Source: Phyllobacterium sp. OV277
Lineage (GTDB): Bacteria > Pseudomonadota > Alphaproteobacteria > Rhizobiales > Rhizobiaceae
Direction: 5' to 3'
Assembly: GCF_900104355.1 (NCBI RefSeq)
Contig: NZ_FNIY01000002.1
Span: 930,001-994,000, forward strand
Length of the DNA stretch: 64,000 bases
In this document: piece after piece, positions 42,723 through 51,770 of the stretch
Position numbering within the stretch: the stretch's first letter is position 1
Layout: each line of letters begins with the position of its first letter
Position numbers and translations under genes: made by a program
The notes under the pieces: model-generated
Told to the model about the DNA's origin: nothing
The model's input: the letters and a program-made list of their open reading frames with translations, nothing else
Database searches by the model: none

Positions 42723-43310
42723 GTGCAACACCATTCCCCCATCAAAGAGCTGAAGAAGAAACTCCGTCTGGAGGCCCTTGGCCGCCGGGATGCGCTCACA
42801 CCAGAATTCCGCAGCGAAGCCTCGATGCGCATTACCGATTTCGGTTTGGCGGTGCTTGCCCTTGATGCGGGAACGATTGTTTCAGGTTTCTGGCCAATTC
42901 GCTCGGAAGTGGATTTGCGTCCCCTGCTTTTCAGTTTGCGCGAGCGCGGTGCGCGGCTTTGCCTGCCCGCAATTATCGATAAGCAAACGATCCTCTTTCG
43001 CGAACTGGTGCGGGATGTGCCGATGATCGATACCGGGTTTGGTACATCCGGACCAGCTGAGGATGCTGCGGTGCTTGACCCATCGGTCATGTTGGTGCCG
43101 CTGGCGGCTTTTGATATCCGGGGCCATCGCATTGGGTATGGTGCGGGCTATTATGACAGGGCGATTGCCAGTCTACAGGCCAAAGGCGTGAACCCGCGAC
43201 TGATTGGCGTGGCATTCGACTGCCAGCAGGTTGAAACCGTTCCCGATGAGCCGCATGATGTGCCGCTGGAGGCAATCCTGACGGAAAGCGGGTTGCGCCG
43301 TTTCGGCTAG
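42723..43310 (+). CDS. ygfA: 5-formyltetrahydrofolate cyclo-ligase
   Basis: 195 residues. The enzyme converts 5-formyl-THF and ATP to 5,10-methenyl-THF. Signatures: KELKKKLRLEALGRRDAL, VSGFWPIRSEVDLRPLLFSL, LVPLAAFDIRGHRIGYGAGYYDRAIASL (substrate and ATP loop) and LIGVAFDCQQVETVPDEPHDVPLEAILTE. No in-frame ATG fits, so GTG 42723 is chosen; it gives the normal family length. It lies about 50 nt after the 6S RNA, possibly on a shared transcript. Confidence 0.92.
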   Translation: MQHHSPIKELKKKLRLEALGRRDALTPEFRSEASMRITDFGLAVLALDAGTIVSGFWPIRSEVDLRPLLFSLRERGARLCLPAIIDKQTILFRELVRDVPMIDTGFGTSGPAEDAAVLDPSVMLVPLAAFDIRGHRIGYGAGYYDRAIASLQAKGVNPRLIGVAFDCQQVETVPDEPHDVPLEAILTESGLRRFG

Positions 43311-43376
43311 ACGGATAAAGCCAATCGATCATTTCAGGCTGCGGCAGCGACCGGGCCTCTCTTTCAGGATATAGGC

Positions 43377-44201
43377 GTGAGATTACTCTTTCTTGGTGAC
43401 ATGGTGGGACGGTCGGGCCGGACAGCGGTCTACGAACAATTGCCGGGACTGATCTCCGATCTGAAACTCGATTTTGTCATCGTCAATGGCGAAAATGCCG
43501 CCGGTGGTTTTGGCATCACCGAAGAGATTTTCCACGATACGATCAATGCCGGGGCCGATGTGGTCACCACGGGAAACCATGTGTGGGACCAACGGGAAGC
43601 CCTGGTTTTCGCCGCGCGCGAGCAGCGGTTTCTGCGCCCGGCCAATTTCCCGCTTGGCACTGCCGGAAAAGGTTCTGGCGTGTTTCTGGCCAAGAATGGT
43701 GCGCGCGTGCTGGTTTCCAACATTATGGGCCGCGTCTTCATGCATCCGGACTTGCATGATCCTTTCACCATTGGCGAGGAGATTCTCGCCGCTTGTCCGC
43801 TTGGCGAGCAGGCGGATGCGGTGGTGTTTGATTTCCATGCGGAAGCCACCAGCGAAAAGCAATGTTTTGGCCATTTCGTCGATGGTCGCGCCAGCCTTGT
43901 CGTCGGCACGCATACACATGTACCGACCGCCGACGCGCAAATCCTCAATGGCGGAACGGCCTATATGTCCGATGCCGGCATGTGCGGCGATTATGATTCA
44001 TCGCTTGGCATGGACAAGGAAGAGCCGCTGAACAGGTTCCTGTCAAAAGTGCCAAAAGGCCGCTTCGAGGCCGCCAGCGGCAAGGCAACAATCTGCGGTG
44101 TTGGTGTGGAGATTTCCGATCGCACCGGCCTTGCTGAAAAGATTTCTCCGCTGCGGATCGGTCCGCGGCTGGAGGAAACCATTCCCGCATTCTGGAAATA
44201 G
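43377..44201 (+). CDS. YmdB-family metallophosphoesterase (TIGR00282)
   Basis: 274 residues. It starts MRLLFLGDMVGRSGRTAVYEQLPGL with the first metal motif GDMVG, then NGENAAGGFG, TGNHVWDQRE, VFDFHAEATSEKQ and VVGTHTHVPTADAQIL. These fit the TIGR00282 family, whose member YmdB of Bacillus is a 2',3'-cyclic nucleotide phosphodiesterase affecting biofilm and motility. The start codon is GTG. It sits 66 bp after the cyclo-ligase on the same strand. Confidence 0.92.
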   Translation: MRLLFLGDMVGRSGRTAVYEQLPGLISDLKLDFVIVNGENAAGGFGITEEIFHDTINAGADVVTTGNHVWDQREALVFAAREQRFLRPANFPLGTAGKGSGVFLAKNGARVLVSNIMGRVFMHPDLHDPFTIGEEILAACPLGEQADAVVFDFHAEATSEKQCFGHFVDGRASLVVGTHTHVPTADAQILNGGTAYMSDAGMCGDYDSSLGMDKEEPLNRFLSKVPKGRFEAASGKATICGVGVEISDRTGLAEKISPLRIGPRLEETIPAFWK

Positions 44202-44283
44202 ATTGATACCAACTCACCACAACCTTTTAAATCAAGGCATCGGTTTATACCCATCCGGTCTCTAACAGCTCAGGAACGACCCC

Positions 44284-45027
44284 ATGGAAACCCTTATCTC
44301 GCATTTTGATTTCATCTATCAGCCATCAGGCCTCATCGCTCTGGTCACACTCGTGGTCATGGAAGTGGTGCTTGGCATCGACAATCTGATTTTCATCTCC
44401 ATTCTGACCAACAAGCTGCCGAAGGAGCAGCAGGCGCGCGCCCGGCGCATTGGTATCAGTGCTGCCCTTATCCTTCGCTTGGCGCTGCTGTTCACGATCT
44501 CGATCATCGTGCAACTGACGCAGCCGGTATTCGAAGCTTTCGGCCATGGTTTCTCGTGGCGCGACCTGATCCTGATTGCCGGTGGCCTGTTTCTGGTGTG
44601 GAAGGCTACGAAGGAAATCCACCACACGGTTGATCATGAGGATGCCAAGGAAGATGTGATCGGCAAGGCTGTTACGCTTACCATGGGTGCTGCGGTATTC
44701 CAGATCCTGGTGCTTGATCTGGTGTTTTCGGTGGACTCCATCATCACAGCCGTTGGCATGACCGACGAGATCGCGATCATGGTTATCGCTGTTATTGCCG
44801 CGGTGACGGTGATGCTGCTGGCCGCCGAACCGCTGTCGAAGTTCATCGCCAACAACCCGACCATTGTCATGCTGGCTCTCGGCTTCCTCCTGATGATCGG
44901 CATGACGCTGATTGCCGACGGCTTCGGCTTCCATGTACCCAAGGGCTACATTTATGCGGCTATGGGCTTCTCGGCGCTGGTCGAAGCACTTAATATGCTG
45001 GCACGCAAGGCCAAGAAAAAGCGTTGA
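44284..45027 (+). CDS. TerC-family integral membrane protein
   Basis: 247 residues with seven or more hydrophobic segments. The TerC signature is clear: [39 protein letters not shown], and [28 protein letters not shown], each with an acidic residue inside a helix as expected for metal binding. Relatives export Mn2+ or serve metallation of secreted proteins. I looked for a Mn riboswitch in the 82-bp leader and did not see one. Confidence 0.9.
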   Translation: METLISHFDFIYQPSGLIALVTLVVMEVVLGIDNLIFISILTNKLPKEQQARARRIGISAALILRLALLFTISIIVQLTQPVFEAFGHGFSWRDLILIAGGLFLVWKATKEIHHTVDHEDAKEDVIGKAVTLTMGAAVFQILVLDLVFSVDSIITAVGMTDEIAIMVIAVIAAVTVMLLAAEPLSKFIANNPTIVMLALGFLLMIGMTLIADGFGFHVPKGYIYAAMGFSALVEALNMLARKAKKKR

Positions 45028-45075
45028 AACCAATCACGCCCGATTTTGTAACACTCGTTTGAGGATAGTACTTCA

Positions 45076-45657
45076 ATGACCCAGACTACATACCCCACTG
45101 CGTTCGTGCCGCTTAAGCTGGCAGATCGCTCCATTGCCTTCCAGACGCTTGCTGTTCTGATCGGCACTGCATTCCTTGCCGTCAGCTCGTGGATTGAAGT
45201 GCCGATGTTCCCGGTTCCCGTCACCATGCAGACATTTGCAGTGACGATGGTTGGCGCGCTCTATGGCTGGCGTCTCGGCGGTTTGACGGTTCTCGCCTGG
45301 CTGGGTGAAGCGATGATCGGCATGCCAGTCCTTTCAGGCGGTGGTTTCGGCTTCATCCATTTTGTTGGACCGACAGCCGGTTATCTCGCAGCCTTCCCGG
45401 TTGTTGCGGCAGCTGTCGGCTTTTTGGCCGAACGTGGCTTGACCCGCAACCCGTTCGCATCGGCGGCGATCATGATGTTCGGCAATGTGCTTTGCCTCGT
45501 TCTCGGTGCATCCTGGCTTGCACATTTGTTCGGTCTTGAAACCGCATGGGCGTCAGGCGTTGCACCGTTCCTTCTCGGCGCGGTTCTCAAGTCAGGTCTG
45601 GCTGCTGCTGCTATCGAGTTGCTGCGTCGTTCGGGCATCATGGTGCGTCTGTCTTGA
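45076..45657 (+). CDS. bioY: Biotin transporter substrate-binding subunit BioY
   Basis: 193 residues with about six helices. BioY motifs: IGTAFLAVSSWIEVPMFPVPVTMQTFAVTMVGALYGWRLGGLTVLAWLGEAMIGMPVLSGGGFGFIHFVGPTAGYLAAF. As an S-component of an ECF-type transporter it binds biotin with high affinity, and it can work without BioMN in some bacteria. No BioR-type box is seen in the 48-bp leader. Its TGA overlaps the TTG start of the DUF1284 gene. Confidence 0.92.
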   Translation: MTQTTYPTAFVPLKLADRSIAFQTLAVLIGTAFLAVSSWIEVPMFPVPVTMQTFAVTMVGALYGWRLGGLTVLAWLGEAMIGMPVLSGGGFGFIHFVGPTAGYLAAFPVVAAAVGFLAERGLTRNPFASAAIMMFGNVLCLVLGASWLAHLFGLETAWASGVAPFLLGAVLKSGLAAAAIELLRRSGIMVRLS

Positions 45658-46085
45658 CCATCAAACTGCGTGCACATCATCTTCTGTGCATGCTGACCTA
45701 TGTCGGTAAAGGCTACAGCGCGGCCTTTACCGAGAACTATGACAGGATTATTGCCCGGATTTCAGCGGGTGAGGATATTCTGATTCAGGAGGGGCCCGAT
45801 GATGTGTGTCTGCCCCTTCTTGGCGACACTGATCCGCACTGTTTTCGTGACAGTGTGCTCGAACGCGATGCCAAGGCCGCAACGGATGTCGGCCTCCTGC
45901 TGGGTAAAACCATCCAAGCCGGTGATATGCTGACGCTCGACAGTGAGACGGTTGCGCGGTTTCGTGGCGCATTCCGGCAGGGCACGACACGTGCCGCCTG
46001 TGCAGGATGCGAGTGGTTCGATCTCTGTTCGACAATATCCAAAGCCGGCTATGCCGATACGCATCTTCAACTTCCCTCATTGTGA
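45654..46085 (+). CDS. DUF1284 protein, cysteine-rich
   Basis: 143 residues from TTG 45654, overlapping the bioY stop (TTGA). The start MTIKLRAHHLLCMLTYVGKGYSAAFTENYDRI is diagnostic for DUF1284. Conserved cysteines follow (VCLPLL, PHCFRDS, ACAGCEWFDLCSTI), which could bind an iron-sulfur cluster or zinc. Function is unknown. Tight coupling with bioY suggests a role with biotin uptake or use, by position only. Confidence 0.85.
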   Translation: MTIKLRAHHLLCMLTYVGKGYSAAFTENYDRIIARISAGEDILIQEGPDDVCLPLLGDTDPHCFRDSVLERDAKAATDVGLLLGKTIQAGDMLTLDSETVARFRGAFRQGTTRAACAGCEWFDLCSTISKAGYADTHLQLPSL

Positions 46086-46228
46086 TTGTTGAGGTGCTGG
46101 ACGAGACGCCGGTTTTTACCTATAAGGGCGCCATTCCAGACGCATGTTTCCGCCTGAACGGCCCGCAAACTTGGTTCGCAGGCTTCCGAGGGAAACGGCA
46201 GAACCATATCTAAGCACGCAGGGGTGCC

Positions 46229-46978
46229 ATGGCAGGCCATTCACAGTTTAAAAACATCATGCACCGCAAGGGGCGTCAAGACGCCGTTCGGTCGAAGATT
46301 TTCTCCAAGCTCGGACGCGAAATCACCGTGGCCGCCAAGCAGGGTCTGCCTGACCCGTTGATGAACCCGCGTCTGCGCCTTGCGGTGCAGAACGCGCGCG
46401 CCCAGTCCATGCCGAAGGACAATATCGAGCGTGCCATCAAGAAGGCGGCGGGCGGTGATGGTGATAATTACGATGAGGTCCGTTATGAGGGCTACGGTCC
46501 GGGCGGCGTCGCTGTTATCGTCGAAGCGCTGACGGATAACCGCAACCGCACTGCTTCCAATGTGCGCGCCGCATTCACCAAATCCGGCGGTGCGCTTGGC
46601 GAAACCGGCTCGGTCGGTTTCATGTTCAACCGCGTTGGTGAAATCACCTACAAGCCGGAAGCCGGCAGTGCCGACAAGATCATGGATGCGGCGATCGAAG
46701 CTGGGGCCGAAGACGCCCAGAGCGACGAGGACGGTCATGTCATCCTCTGCGCTTTTGAAGATATTGGCGATGTATCCAAGGCGCTGGAAAGCGCTCTGGG
46801 CGAAGCTGAGTCCATCAAGGCCATCTGGAAGCCGCAGACATCTGCGCCAGTTGATGAAGAGAAGGCACAGTCCGTGCTGCGCCTGATCGCAACGCTTGAT
46901 GATGACGATGACGTGCAGAACGTCTACGCCAATTTCGAAGTCAGTGACGAAGTTCTGGCCAAGCTCAGCGCCGCCTGA
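46229..46978 (+). CDS. yebC: YebC/PmpR-family protein
   Basis: 249 residues. It opens [32 protein letters not shown], the family hallmark, and contains [25 protein letters not shown] and [47 protein letters not shown]. YebC proteins were described as DNA-binding regulators and more recently as ribosome-associated factors that relieve stalling at proline stretches. It sits alone, ended by a strong terminator; ruvC, its common neighbour, is not next to it. Confidence 0.95.
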   Translation: MAGHSQFKNIMHRKGRQDAVRSKIFSKLGREITVAAKQGLPDPLMNPRLRLAVQNARAQSMPKDNIERAIKKAAGGDGDNYDEVRYEGYGPGGVAVIVEALTDNRNRTASNVRAAFTKSGGALGETGSVGFMFNRVGEITYKPEAGSADKIMDAAIEAGAEDAQSDEDGHVILCAFEDIGDVSKALESALGEAESIKAIWKPQTSAPVDEEKAQSVLRLIATLDDDDDVQNVYANFEVSDEVLAKLSAA

Positions 46979-46997
46979 TCCATTTGGTTATGTCGAT

Positions 46998-47025
46998 AAA
47001 AAAGCCCGCCATTGGCGGGCTTTTT
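46998..47025 (+). terminator. Rho-independent terminator after yebC
   Basis: AAAAAGCCCGCCA and TGGCGGGCTTTTT form a 12-bp stem with a very short loop, followed by T-rich sequence. Confidence 0.88.
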
Positions 47026-47062
47026 GTTTGTTTGGACTGGCTTGCTGCAGAACCATTGTTCC

Positions 47063-47192
47063 GCCCTTCGACAGGCTCAGGATGAGGGGGTGGGAGGATT
47101 GCAGAGAGCCAAGTTCTGCGATCTCTGTGATTATCGTTGCATCACCCCTCTCCCTCATGGTGAGCTTGTCGAACCACGAACCACGAACCACG
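47063..47192. repeat. A-type mosaic repeat, inverted pair
   Basis: Left CCCTTCGACAGGCTCAGGAT variant and inverted right arm CCTCATGGTGAGCTTGTCGA plus three ACCACGA units flank AAGTTCTGCGATCTCTGTGA. It lies between yebC and the convergent APC permease. Confidence 0.82.
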
Positions 47193-47214
47193 CGCCCCTC
47201 ACAACCCCAATGCT

Positions 47215-48639
47215 TCAATTCACCGGGCCATCACCACCGAGCGCTTCCATATCCGGTTCATCGGGTGTAACGCCGGTAGCACGGTTGACCAGAACGGTGA
47301 TAATCCAGAGCACTACACCAACGCCGATGAGAACACCGGCGATCTTGTACTGAACCGGATCGCGGCCAGTCCAGGGACCTGCGAAAAAGGCGCAGGAGAT
47401 GCAACCAAGCACCGGCAGGATTGTCGGAGTGCGGAAATGTTCGTGGTCGACTTTCTCGCGCCGCAGGATCAGCACGGCGATATTGACGATAGTAAAAACG
47501 AACAGCAGCAGAAGCGCTGTCGTGCCGCCAAGCGCCGGAACCTCGCCGACAAAGCTGATGAGGGCAAAGGCGAGCAGGGTGGTGAAACCAATCGCGATAT
47601 AGGGCGTGCGGCGGCTCGCATGTACCTTGCCGAGCAGTGGCGGCAACACATGTTCACGGCTCATGCCATAGACGAGGCGGCTGGCCATCAGCATGTTGAT
47701 GAGGGCACTGTTAGCCACGGCAAACATGGTGATGAAGCCGAATATCCAGAGTGGGAAATTGGGTGCACCCGCCTGAACGACTTTCAGAAGCGGCGTTTCA
47801 CCTTCGCCGAGTTCGGCAGGTGATACGAGTGTGATCGCCGAAATGGAAACCAGCACATAGATCGCTCCGGTGATGAAAAGACCGATCAGCAGAACTTTCG
47901 GAAATATCTTGGACGGATTTTGGCACTCCTCGGCCATGTTGACCGAGTCTTCAAAGCCGACCATGGCAAAGAAGGCAAGGGTGGTTGCTGCCATGACCGA
48001 CCAGAAAATACTGGAATCGGGAGCGGTGGCAAACTGGGTAATACGCGATACGTCGCCCTGTCCGGCGACAATGGCGAAAAGTCCGATGAAAATGATGATC
48101 AGAAGGCCGGTGAGTTCAACGACTGTTAATACCACGTTGGCCTTGACGCTTTCGCCTACACCGCGGAAGTTCACGATAGCCACAACAGCCATGAAAGCCA
48201 GCGCCACAAGCGTGATGCCGATACCGGTTTCAAGATTAAGCTGGAAGGCGCCGGACAGATTGGCGGCGAAAGCCCGCGAGGCGGTTGAGGCCGATGTGAT
48301 GCCGGAGCACATCACGGTAAAGGCAACGATGAAGGTGATGAAATGGATGCCGAATGCCTTATGGGTATAAAGGGCTGCCCCCGCAGCCTTCGGGTATTTT
48401 GTCACCAGTTCCAGATAACTCATGGCGGTGATGACAGCGACGATGAAAGCCACCAGAAAGGGCAACCAGACAACCCCGCCGACCTGCTTTGCTACCTGAC
48501 CTGTCAGGGCATAGATGCCGGTGCCGAGAATATCACCCACGATGAAGAGAAGAAGCAGCCAGGGGCCCATAACCCGGTGGAGACTTGGTTCTATTGGCGC
48601 TGATACAGCGGGGTTGCTACCTGTGGTCACATCAGTCAT
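47215..48639 (-). CDS. APC-family amino acid permease
   Basis: 474 residues and 12 predicted helices. It shows RVMGPWLLLLFIVGDILGTGIYALTGQVAKQVGG at TM1, with the GxG substrate loop, and GFEDSVNMAEECQNPSKIFPKVLLIGL at TM6. This fits APC-superfamily amino acid transporters of the CAT-like or YfnA-like branch. The substrate is unknown. ATG 48639 has GGGAGGG upstream; the longer frame to 48714 is not needed. Confidence 0.9.
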   Translation of the reverse strand: MTDVTTGSNPAVSAPIEPSLHRVMGPWLLLLFIVGDILGTGIYALTGQVAKQVGGVVWLPFLVAFIVAVITAMSYLELVTKYPKAAGAALYTHKAFGIHFITFIVAFTVMCSGITSASTASRAFAANLSGAFQLNLETGIGITLVALAFMAVVAIVNFRGVGESVKANVVLTVVELTGLLIIIFIGLFAIVAGQGDVSRITQFATAPDSSIFWSVMAATTLAFFAMVGFEDSVNMAEECQNPSKIFPKVLLIGLFITGAIYVLVSISAITLVSPAELGEGETPLLKVVQAGAPNFPLWIFGFITMFAVANSALINMLMASRLVYGMSREHVLPPLLGKVHASRRTPYIAIGFTTLLAFALISFVGEVPALGGTTALLLLFVFTIVNIAVLILRREKVDHEHFRTPTILPVLGCISCAFFAGPWTGRDPVQYKIAGVLIGVGVVLWIITVLVNRATGVTPDEPDMEALGGDGPVN

Positions 48640-48851
48640 TGGGTGTCCCTCCCTTACACGCAGATAAGCTTTTGAAAAGCTATGGGCGTTGTTCAAGCTT
48701 GTCAAACCAGCCACGGTTTTACTTGTCCTCCCTAGGGCAACTGACAGCGGCGGGGTTTTGTTGCAACAGACGTGCGAAATTTCATCCCGCCCTTCAATTC
48801 AGTGGGATTTTCGCGCTATGAATTACGCCTGCGACAGCGCGAGGATCGAAC

Positions 48852-49229
48852 ATGAGAAAACTGTTGGTATCTGCAGCCTTTACCGGTCTTCTGGTTCCGG
48901 TCCTGCCCGTGATGGCGGCAGAGCAGGCGGCGCAAGACCGGATCGAGCAAACAACCTATCAGTGTGAACGCGGTGTGATTGTCGATGCGACCTATATCAA
49001 CACCAAGGACGGCTCCTCATTTGCTGTGATCAATGTGGAGAACAAGCAGGTGCCGATGCGAACATCGCAAAGCGGGTCCGGTGCGCTTTACATCGCGCTT
49101 GATCAGGATGACAGCTATCGCTGGCACACCAAGGGTGATGCAGCGATCCTGTCCTATCTCGATGCGGCGCCCGGCGCGCCAGAAAAGACACTGCTTTCCG
49201 AGTGTAAGGTGAGTGACGCGGAAGAGTAA
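48852..49229 (+). CDS. MliC-like exported protein (lysozyme inhibitor family)
   Basis: 125 residues. A signal peptide (about 1-22, PVMAAEQ) precedes a small beta domain: TTYQCERGVIVDATYINTKDGSSFAVINVENKQVPMRTSQSGSGALYIALDQDDSYRWHTKGDAAILSYL. The YxCxxG start, SGSGALY and WxTKGD motifs match MliC/PliC inhibitors of C-type lysozyme, and a C-terminal Cys (LLSECKV) can pair with the first. It lacks the lipobox Cys, so it should be soluble in the periplasm. Confidence 0.78.
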   Translation: MRKLLVSAAFTGLLVPVLPVMAAEQAAQDRIEQTTYQCERGVIVDATYINTKDGSSFAVINVENKQVPMRTSQSGSGALYIALDQDDSYRWHTKGDAAILSYLDAAPGAPEKTLLSECKVSDAEE

Positions 49230-49230
49230 A

Positions 49231-49437
49231 TCAGGCGGTTCGGGGAACGGGCTTGCTCATATAGGCAGCAAAGCCTCCCATGAATGGTTCCTTGCGGTCG
49301 ATACGGTAGCCCGTTTTGAGATAGAGCGGCACATTCTCGGCGAACATCTTGTTGGTGAAGAGCCGCACTTGGGTCAAGCCCATGGTATCAGCGAGTTCTT
49401 CCGCATGAGCCAGAAGCTGCCTGCCATAACAGCATCC
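49231..49437 (-). pseudogene. GNAT acetyltransferase, C-terminal fragment
   Basis: On the minus strand a 68-codon stretch encodes GRQLLAHAEELADTMGLTQVRLFTNKMFAENVPLYLKTGYRIDRKEPFMGGFAAYMSKPV, the C-terminal half of a GNAT enzyme from the acetyl-CoA loop onward. A TAG sits directly upstream in frame, the QGxGIG half of the loop is lost, and the rpmE terminator follows within 40 bp. The N-terminal half is absent, so this is a decayed remnant. Confidence 0.75.
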
Positions 49438-49476
49438 CTAGAGCGAGACTGACGGAGCGCGTTGACCTGCAAAGCA

Positions 49477-49504
49477 AAACGGCCCCGAATGAACGGAGCC
49501 GTTT
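49477..49504 (-). terminator. Rho-independent terminator after rpmE
   Basis: On the minus strand AAAACGGCTCCG and the complementary CGGGGCCGTTTT pair around a short loop, followed by GC. It starts about 24 bp beyond the rpmE stop. Confidence 0.75.
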
Positions 49505-49527
49505 TGAAAGTCCATATGCCGAAGGGA

Positions 49528-49749
49528 TTAAATACCCAGATTGGCGAAACGGCTCTTGAACTTGGAAACGCGGCCGCCACGGTCTGTGAGCTGCTGCGAA
49601 CCGCCGGTCCATGCTGGATGCGTGCTAGGATCGATATCGAGGTTCATCGTATCGCCTTCCTTGCCCCATGTGGAACGGGTGGTGTATTCGGTGCCGTCGG
49701 TCATCACAACCTTGATGTTGTGGTAGTCTGGATGAATATTGGCTCTCAT
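49528..49749 (-). CDS. rpmE: 50S ribosomal protein L31
   Basis: 73 residues, [72 protein letters not shown]. The N terminus (HPDYH), [12 protein letters not shown] and the GRVxKFKxRF end are the L31 hallmarks. The zinc-binding cysteines of the C-plus form are absent, so it is the C-minus type. It diverges from the ABC exporter gene. Confidence 0.95.
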   Translation of the reverse strand: MRANIHPDYHNIKVVMTDGTEYTTRSTWGKEGDTMNLDIDPSTHPAWTGGSQQLTDRGGRVSKFKSRFANLGI

Positions 49750-49961
49750 CTGTCTTAATCCTGAACTTAAGGGGCACAAAACCAGACCCGTACAAGAGAC
49801 GGAAGGCCGGTTCGGAGCCGATTGGTAGAGATGAAGCCAAACGTCACACAAACGTGGGCTTCCAAAACTGTTGGCGAGCCTATACATCAGCCTTAAAACA
49901 ATAACAAGGCCATCTGGCCGCAAAGTCGCAATGCGATGCAGGATACAGGAAGACTCTTGGT

Positions 49962-51767
49962 ATGGCCGACACGGCTTTTGCAGAAGCAGAAAAGAAACGG
50001 CGCTCATTGAAGCCCTTGCAGCGCATCCTCCCGTATATGTCCCGCTACCGGGGTATGGTGATCGGCGCGCTGATCTCGCTCTCAATTGCCGCCGTGACGA
50101 CGCTGATACTTCCGCTGGCGGTACGCCGTATGATCGACCATGGGTTCACCGGGTCAAATGGCGCTTTCATCGACAATTATTTCGGCATGCTGATTGTTCT
50201 TGCCGCAGCCTTGGCCGTCGCCTCCGCCGGCCGGTACTATTTCGTCATCACGCTCGGAGAACGTATCGTCTCGGATCTGCGCCATGATGTCTTCGCGCAT
50301 TTGACCAAATTATCACCCGCATTTTTTGACAGCACCCAGTCCGGCGAGATTGTTTCGCGCCTGACCGCTGATACGACACAGATCAAATCAGCCGTCGGTG
50401 CCACGGCCTCCATTGCCCTGCGCAATCTCATTTTGGCCTTTGGTGCTATCGTCATGATGGTTATCACCAGTGCGAAGCTTTCGGGGCTGGTGATTGCGGC
50501 TATCCCGCTCATCATCATTCCGCTGGTTGCTTTTGGCCGCTCAGTACGCCGCCGTTCACGCAATGCGCAGGACACATTGGCCAATGCCACTGCCTATGCC
50601 AGCGAATCCATCATATCTGTACGCACCCTGCAGGCATTTACCAATGAAGCGCTGGCCACGGGGCGGTTTGGCGCGGCCGTCGAGGACGCTTTTACCGCTG
50701 CCCGCTCATCGGTCAAAGCACGGGCGGTCCTGACAGCCTTCGCCATTTTCATGATCTTCTCCAGTGTTGTGGCCGTGTTGTGGTTCGGCTCGCGTGATGT
50801 GCTGGCGGGTACGATTTCGCCCGGCACTCTCGGGCAGTTCCTGCTTTATGCGGTTTTTGCCGCCGGTGCGCTTGGCGCCCTTTCGGAAGTCTGGGGCGAG
50901 CTGTCGCAGGCATCAGGTGCGGCGGAACGCCTGATGGAAATCATGGCGGAAGAGCCTGCTATTGCCGCGCCGCTCAAGCCTGTCGCGCTGCCGGAACCGG
51001 CTGTGGGTTCAGTTACATTCAAGGATGTGCGTTTCAACTACCCGACACGCCCCGATGCACCAGCGCTGCGCGGCCTCGACTTCGATGTGAAGCCGGGGGA
51101 AACGGTTGCCATTGTCGGACCCTCCGGCGCGGGCAAAAGCACGGTGTTTTCATTGCTCCTGCGCTATTACGATCCGGTATCAGGCAGCATTCGCGTCGAT
51201 GGTGTTGATCTGCGCGAAGCTGATCCTGCCGCTATCCGCTCGCGCATTGCTATCGTGCCGCAGGATACAACCATCTTTGCCGCGACGGCACGTGACAATA
51301 TCGGGTTTGGCCGTCCGGGTGCCAGCACCGCCGATATTGAGGCCGCAGCCAAGGCGGCGCTCGCCCATGATTTCATCAAGGCGCTTGATCATGGTTATGA
51401 CACGCAGGTCGGCGAACGGGGTGTGACGCTATCCGGTGGCCAGCGCCAGCGTATCGCCATTGCCCGGGCGATCCTGCGCGATGCGCCGATCCTGCTATTG
51501 GATGAAGCAACCTCAGCGCTGGATGCGGAAAGCGAAATTCTGGTGCAGAAGGGGCTCGAACATTTGATGCAGGGCCGCACAACGCTGGTTATTGCGCACC
51601 GGCTCGCGACAGTACTCAAGGCAGACCGCATCCTTGTCATGGAGGATGGCAAGATTGTCGAGGAAGGCACGCATCAGAGCCTCGTCAAGAAGAACGGGAT
51701 CTATGCGAACCTTGCCAAGCTGCAATTTGAAGCCGGTGCGGATGCTTTCAAAGGCGCGGCTGAATAG
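49962..51767 (+). CDS. ABC transporter, fused permease and ATPase (MsbA-related)
   Basis: 601-residue half-transporter. Six helices at about 20-310 form an exporter type I transmembrane domain; the ATPase domain has Walker [10 protein letters not shown] at about 385, Q-loop VPQDTTIF, signature [16 protein letters not shown] at about 490 and Walker [13 protein letters not shown]. It should act as a homodimer exporting a lipid or hydrophobic compound. It matches the MsbA-related branch often found beside rpmE in Rhizobiales. Its actual substrate is not known. Confidence 0.92.
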   Translation: MADTAFAEAEKKRRSLKPLQRILPYMSRYRGMVIGALISLSIAAVTTLILPLAVRRMIDHGFTGSNGAFIDNYFGMLIVLAAALAVASAGRYYFVITLGERIVSDLRHDVFAHLTKLSPAFFDSTQSGEIVSRLTADTTQIKSAVGATASIALRNLILAFGAIVMMVITSAKLSGLVIAAIPLIIIPLVAFGRSVRRRSRNAQDTLANATAYASESIISVRTLQAFTNEALATGRFGAAVEDAFTAARSSVKARAVLTAFAIFMIFSSVVAVLWFGSRDVLAGTISPGTLGQFLLYAVFAAGALGALSEVWGELSQASGAAERLMEIMAEEPAIAAPLKPVALPEPAVGSVTFKDVRFNYPTRPDAPALRGLDFDVKPGETVAIVGPSGAGKSTVFSLLLRYYDPVSGSIRVDGVDLREADPAAIRSRIAIVPQDTTIFAATARDNIGFGRPGASTADIEAAAKAALAHDFIKALDHGYDTQVGERGVTLSGGQRQRIAIARAILRDAPILLLDEATSALDAESEILVQKGLEHLMQGRTTLVIAHRLATVLKADRILVMEDGKIVEEGTHQSLVKKNGIYANLAKLQFEAGADAFKGAAE

Positions 51768-51770
51768 CTG

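Noticed and set aside
44202-44283. Mn-sensing riboswitch (yybP-ykoY) before terC
   Set aside because: The leader is only 82 bp and lacks the conserved paired GC-rich motifs.
45028-45075. BioR operator before bioY
   Set aside because: No TTATnnATAA palindrome in the 48-bp leader.
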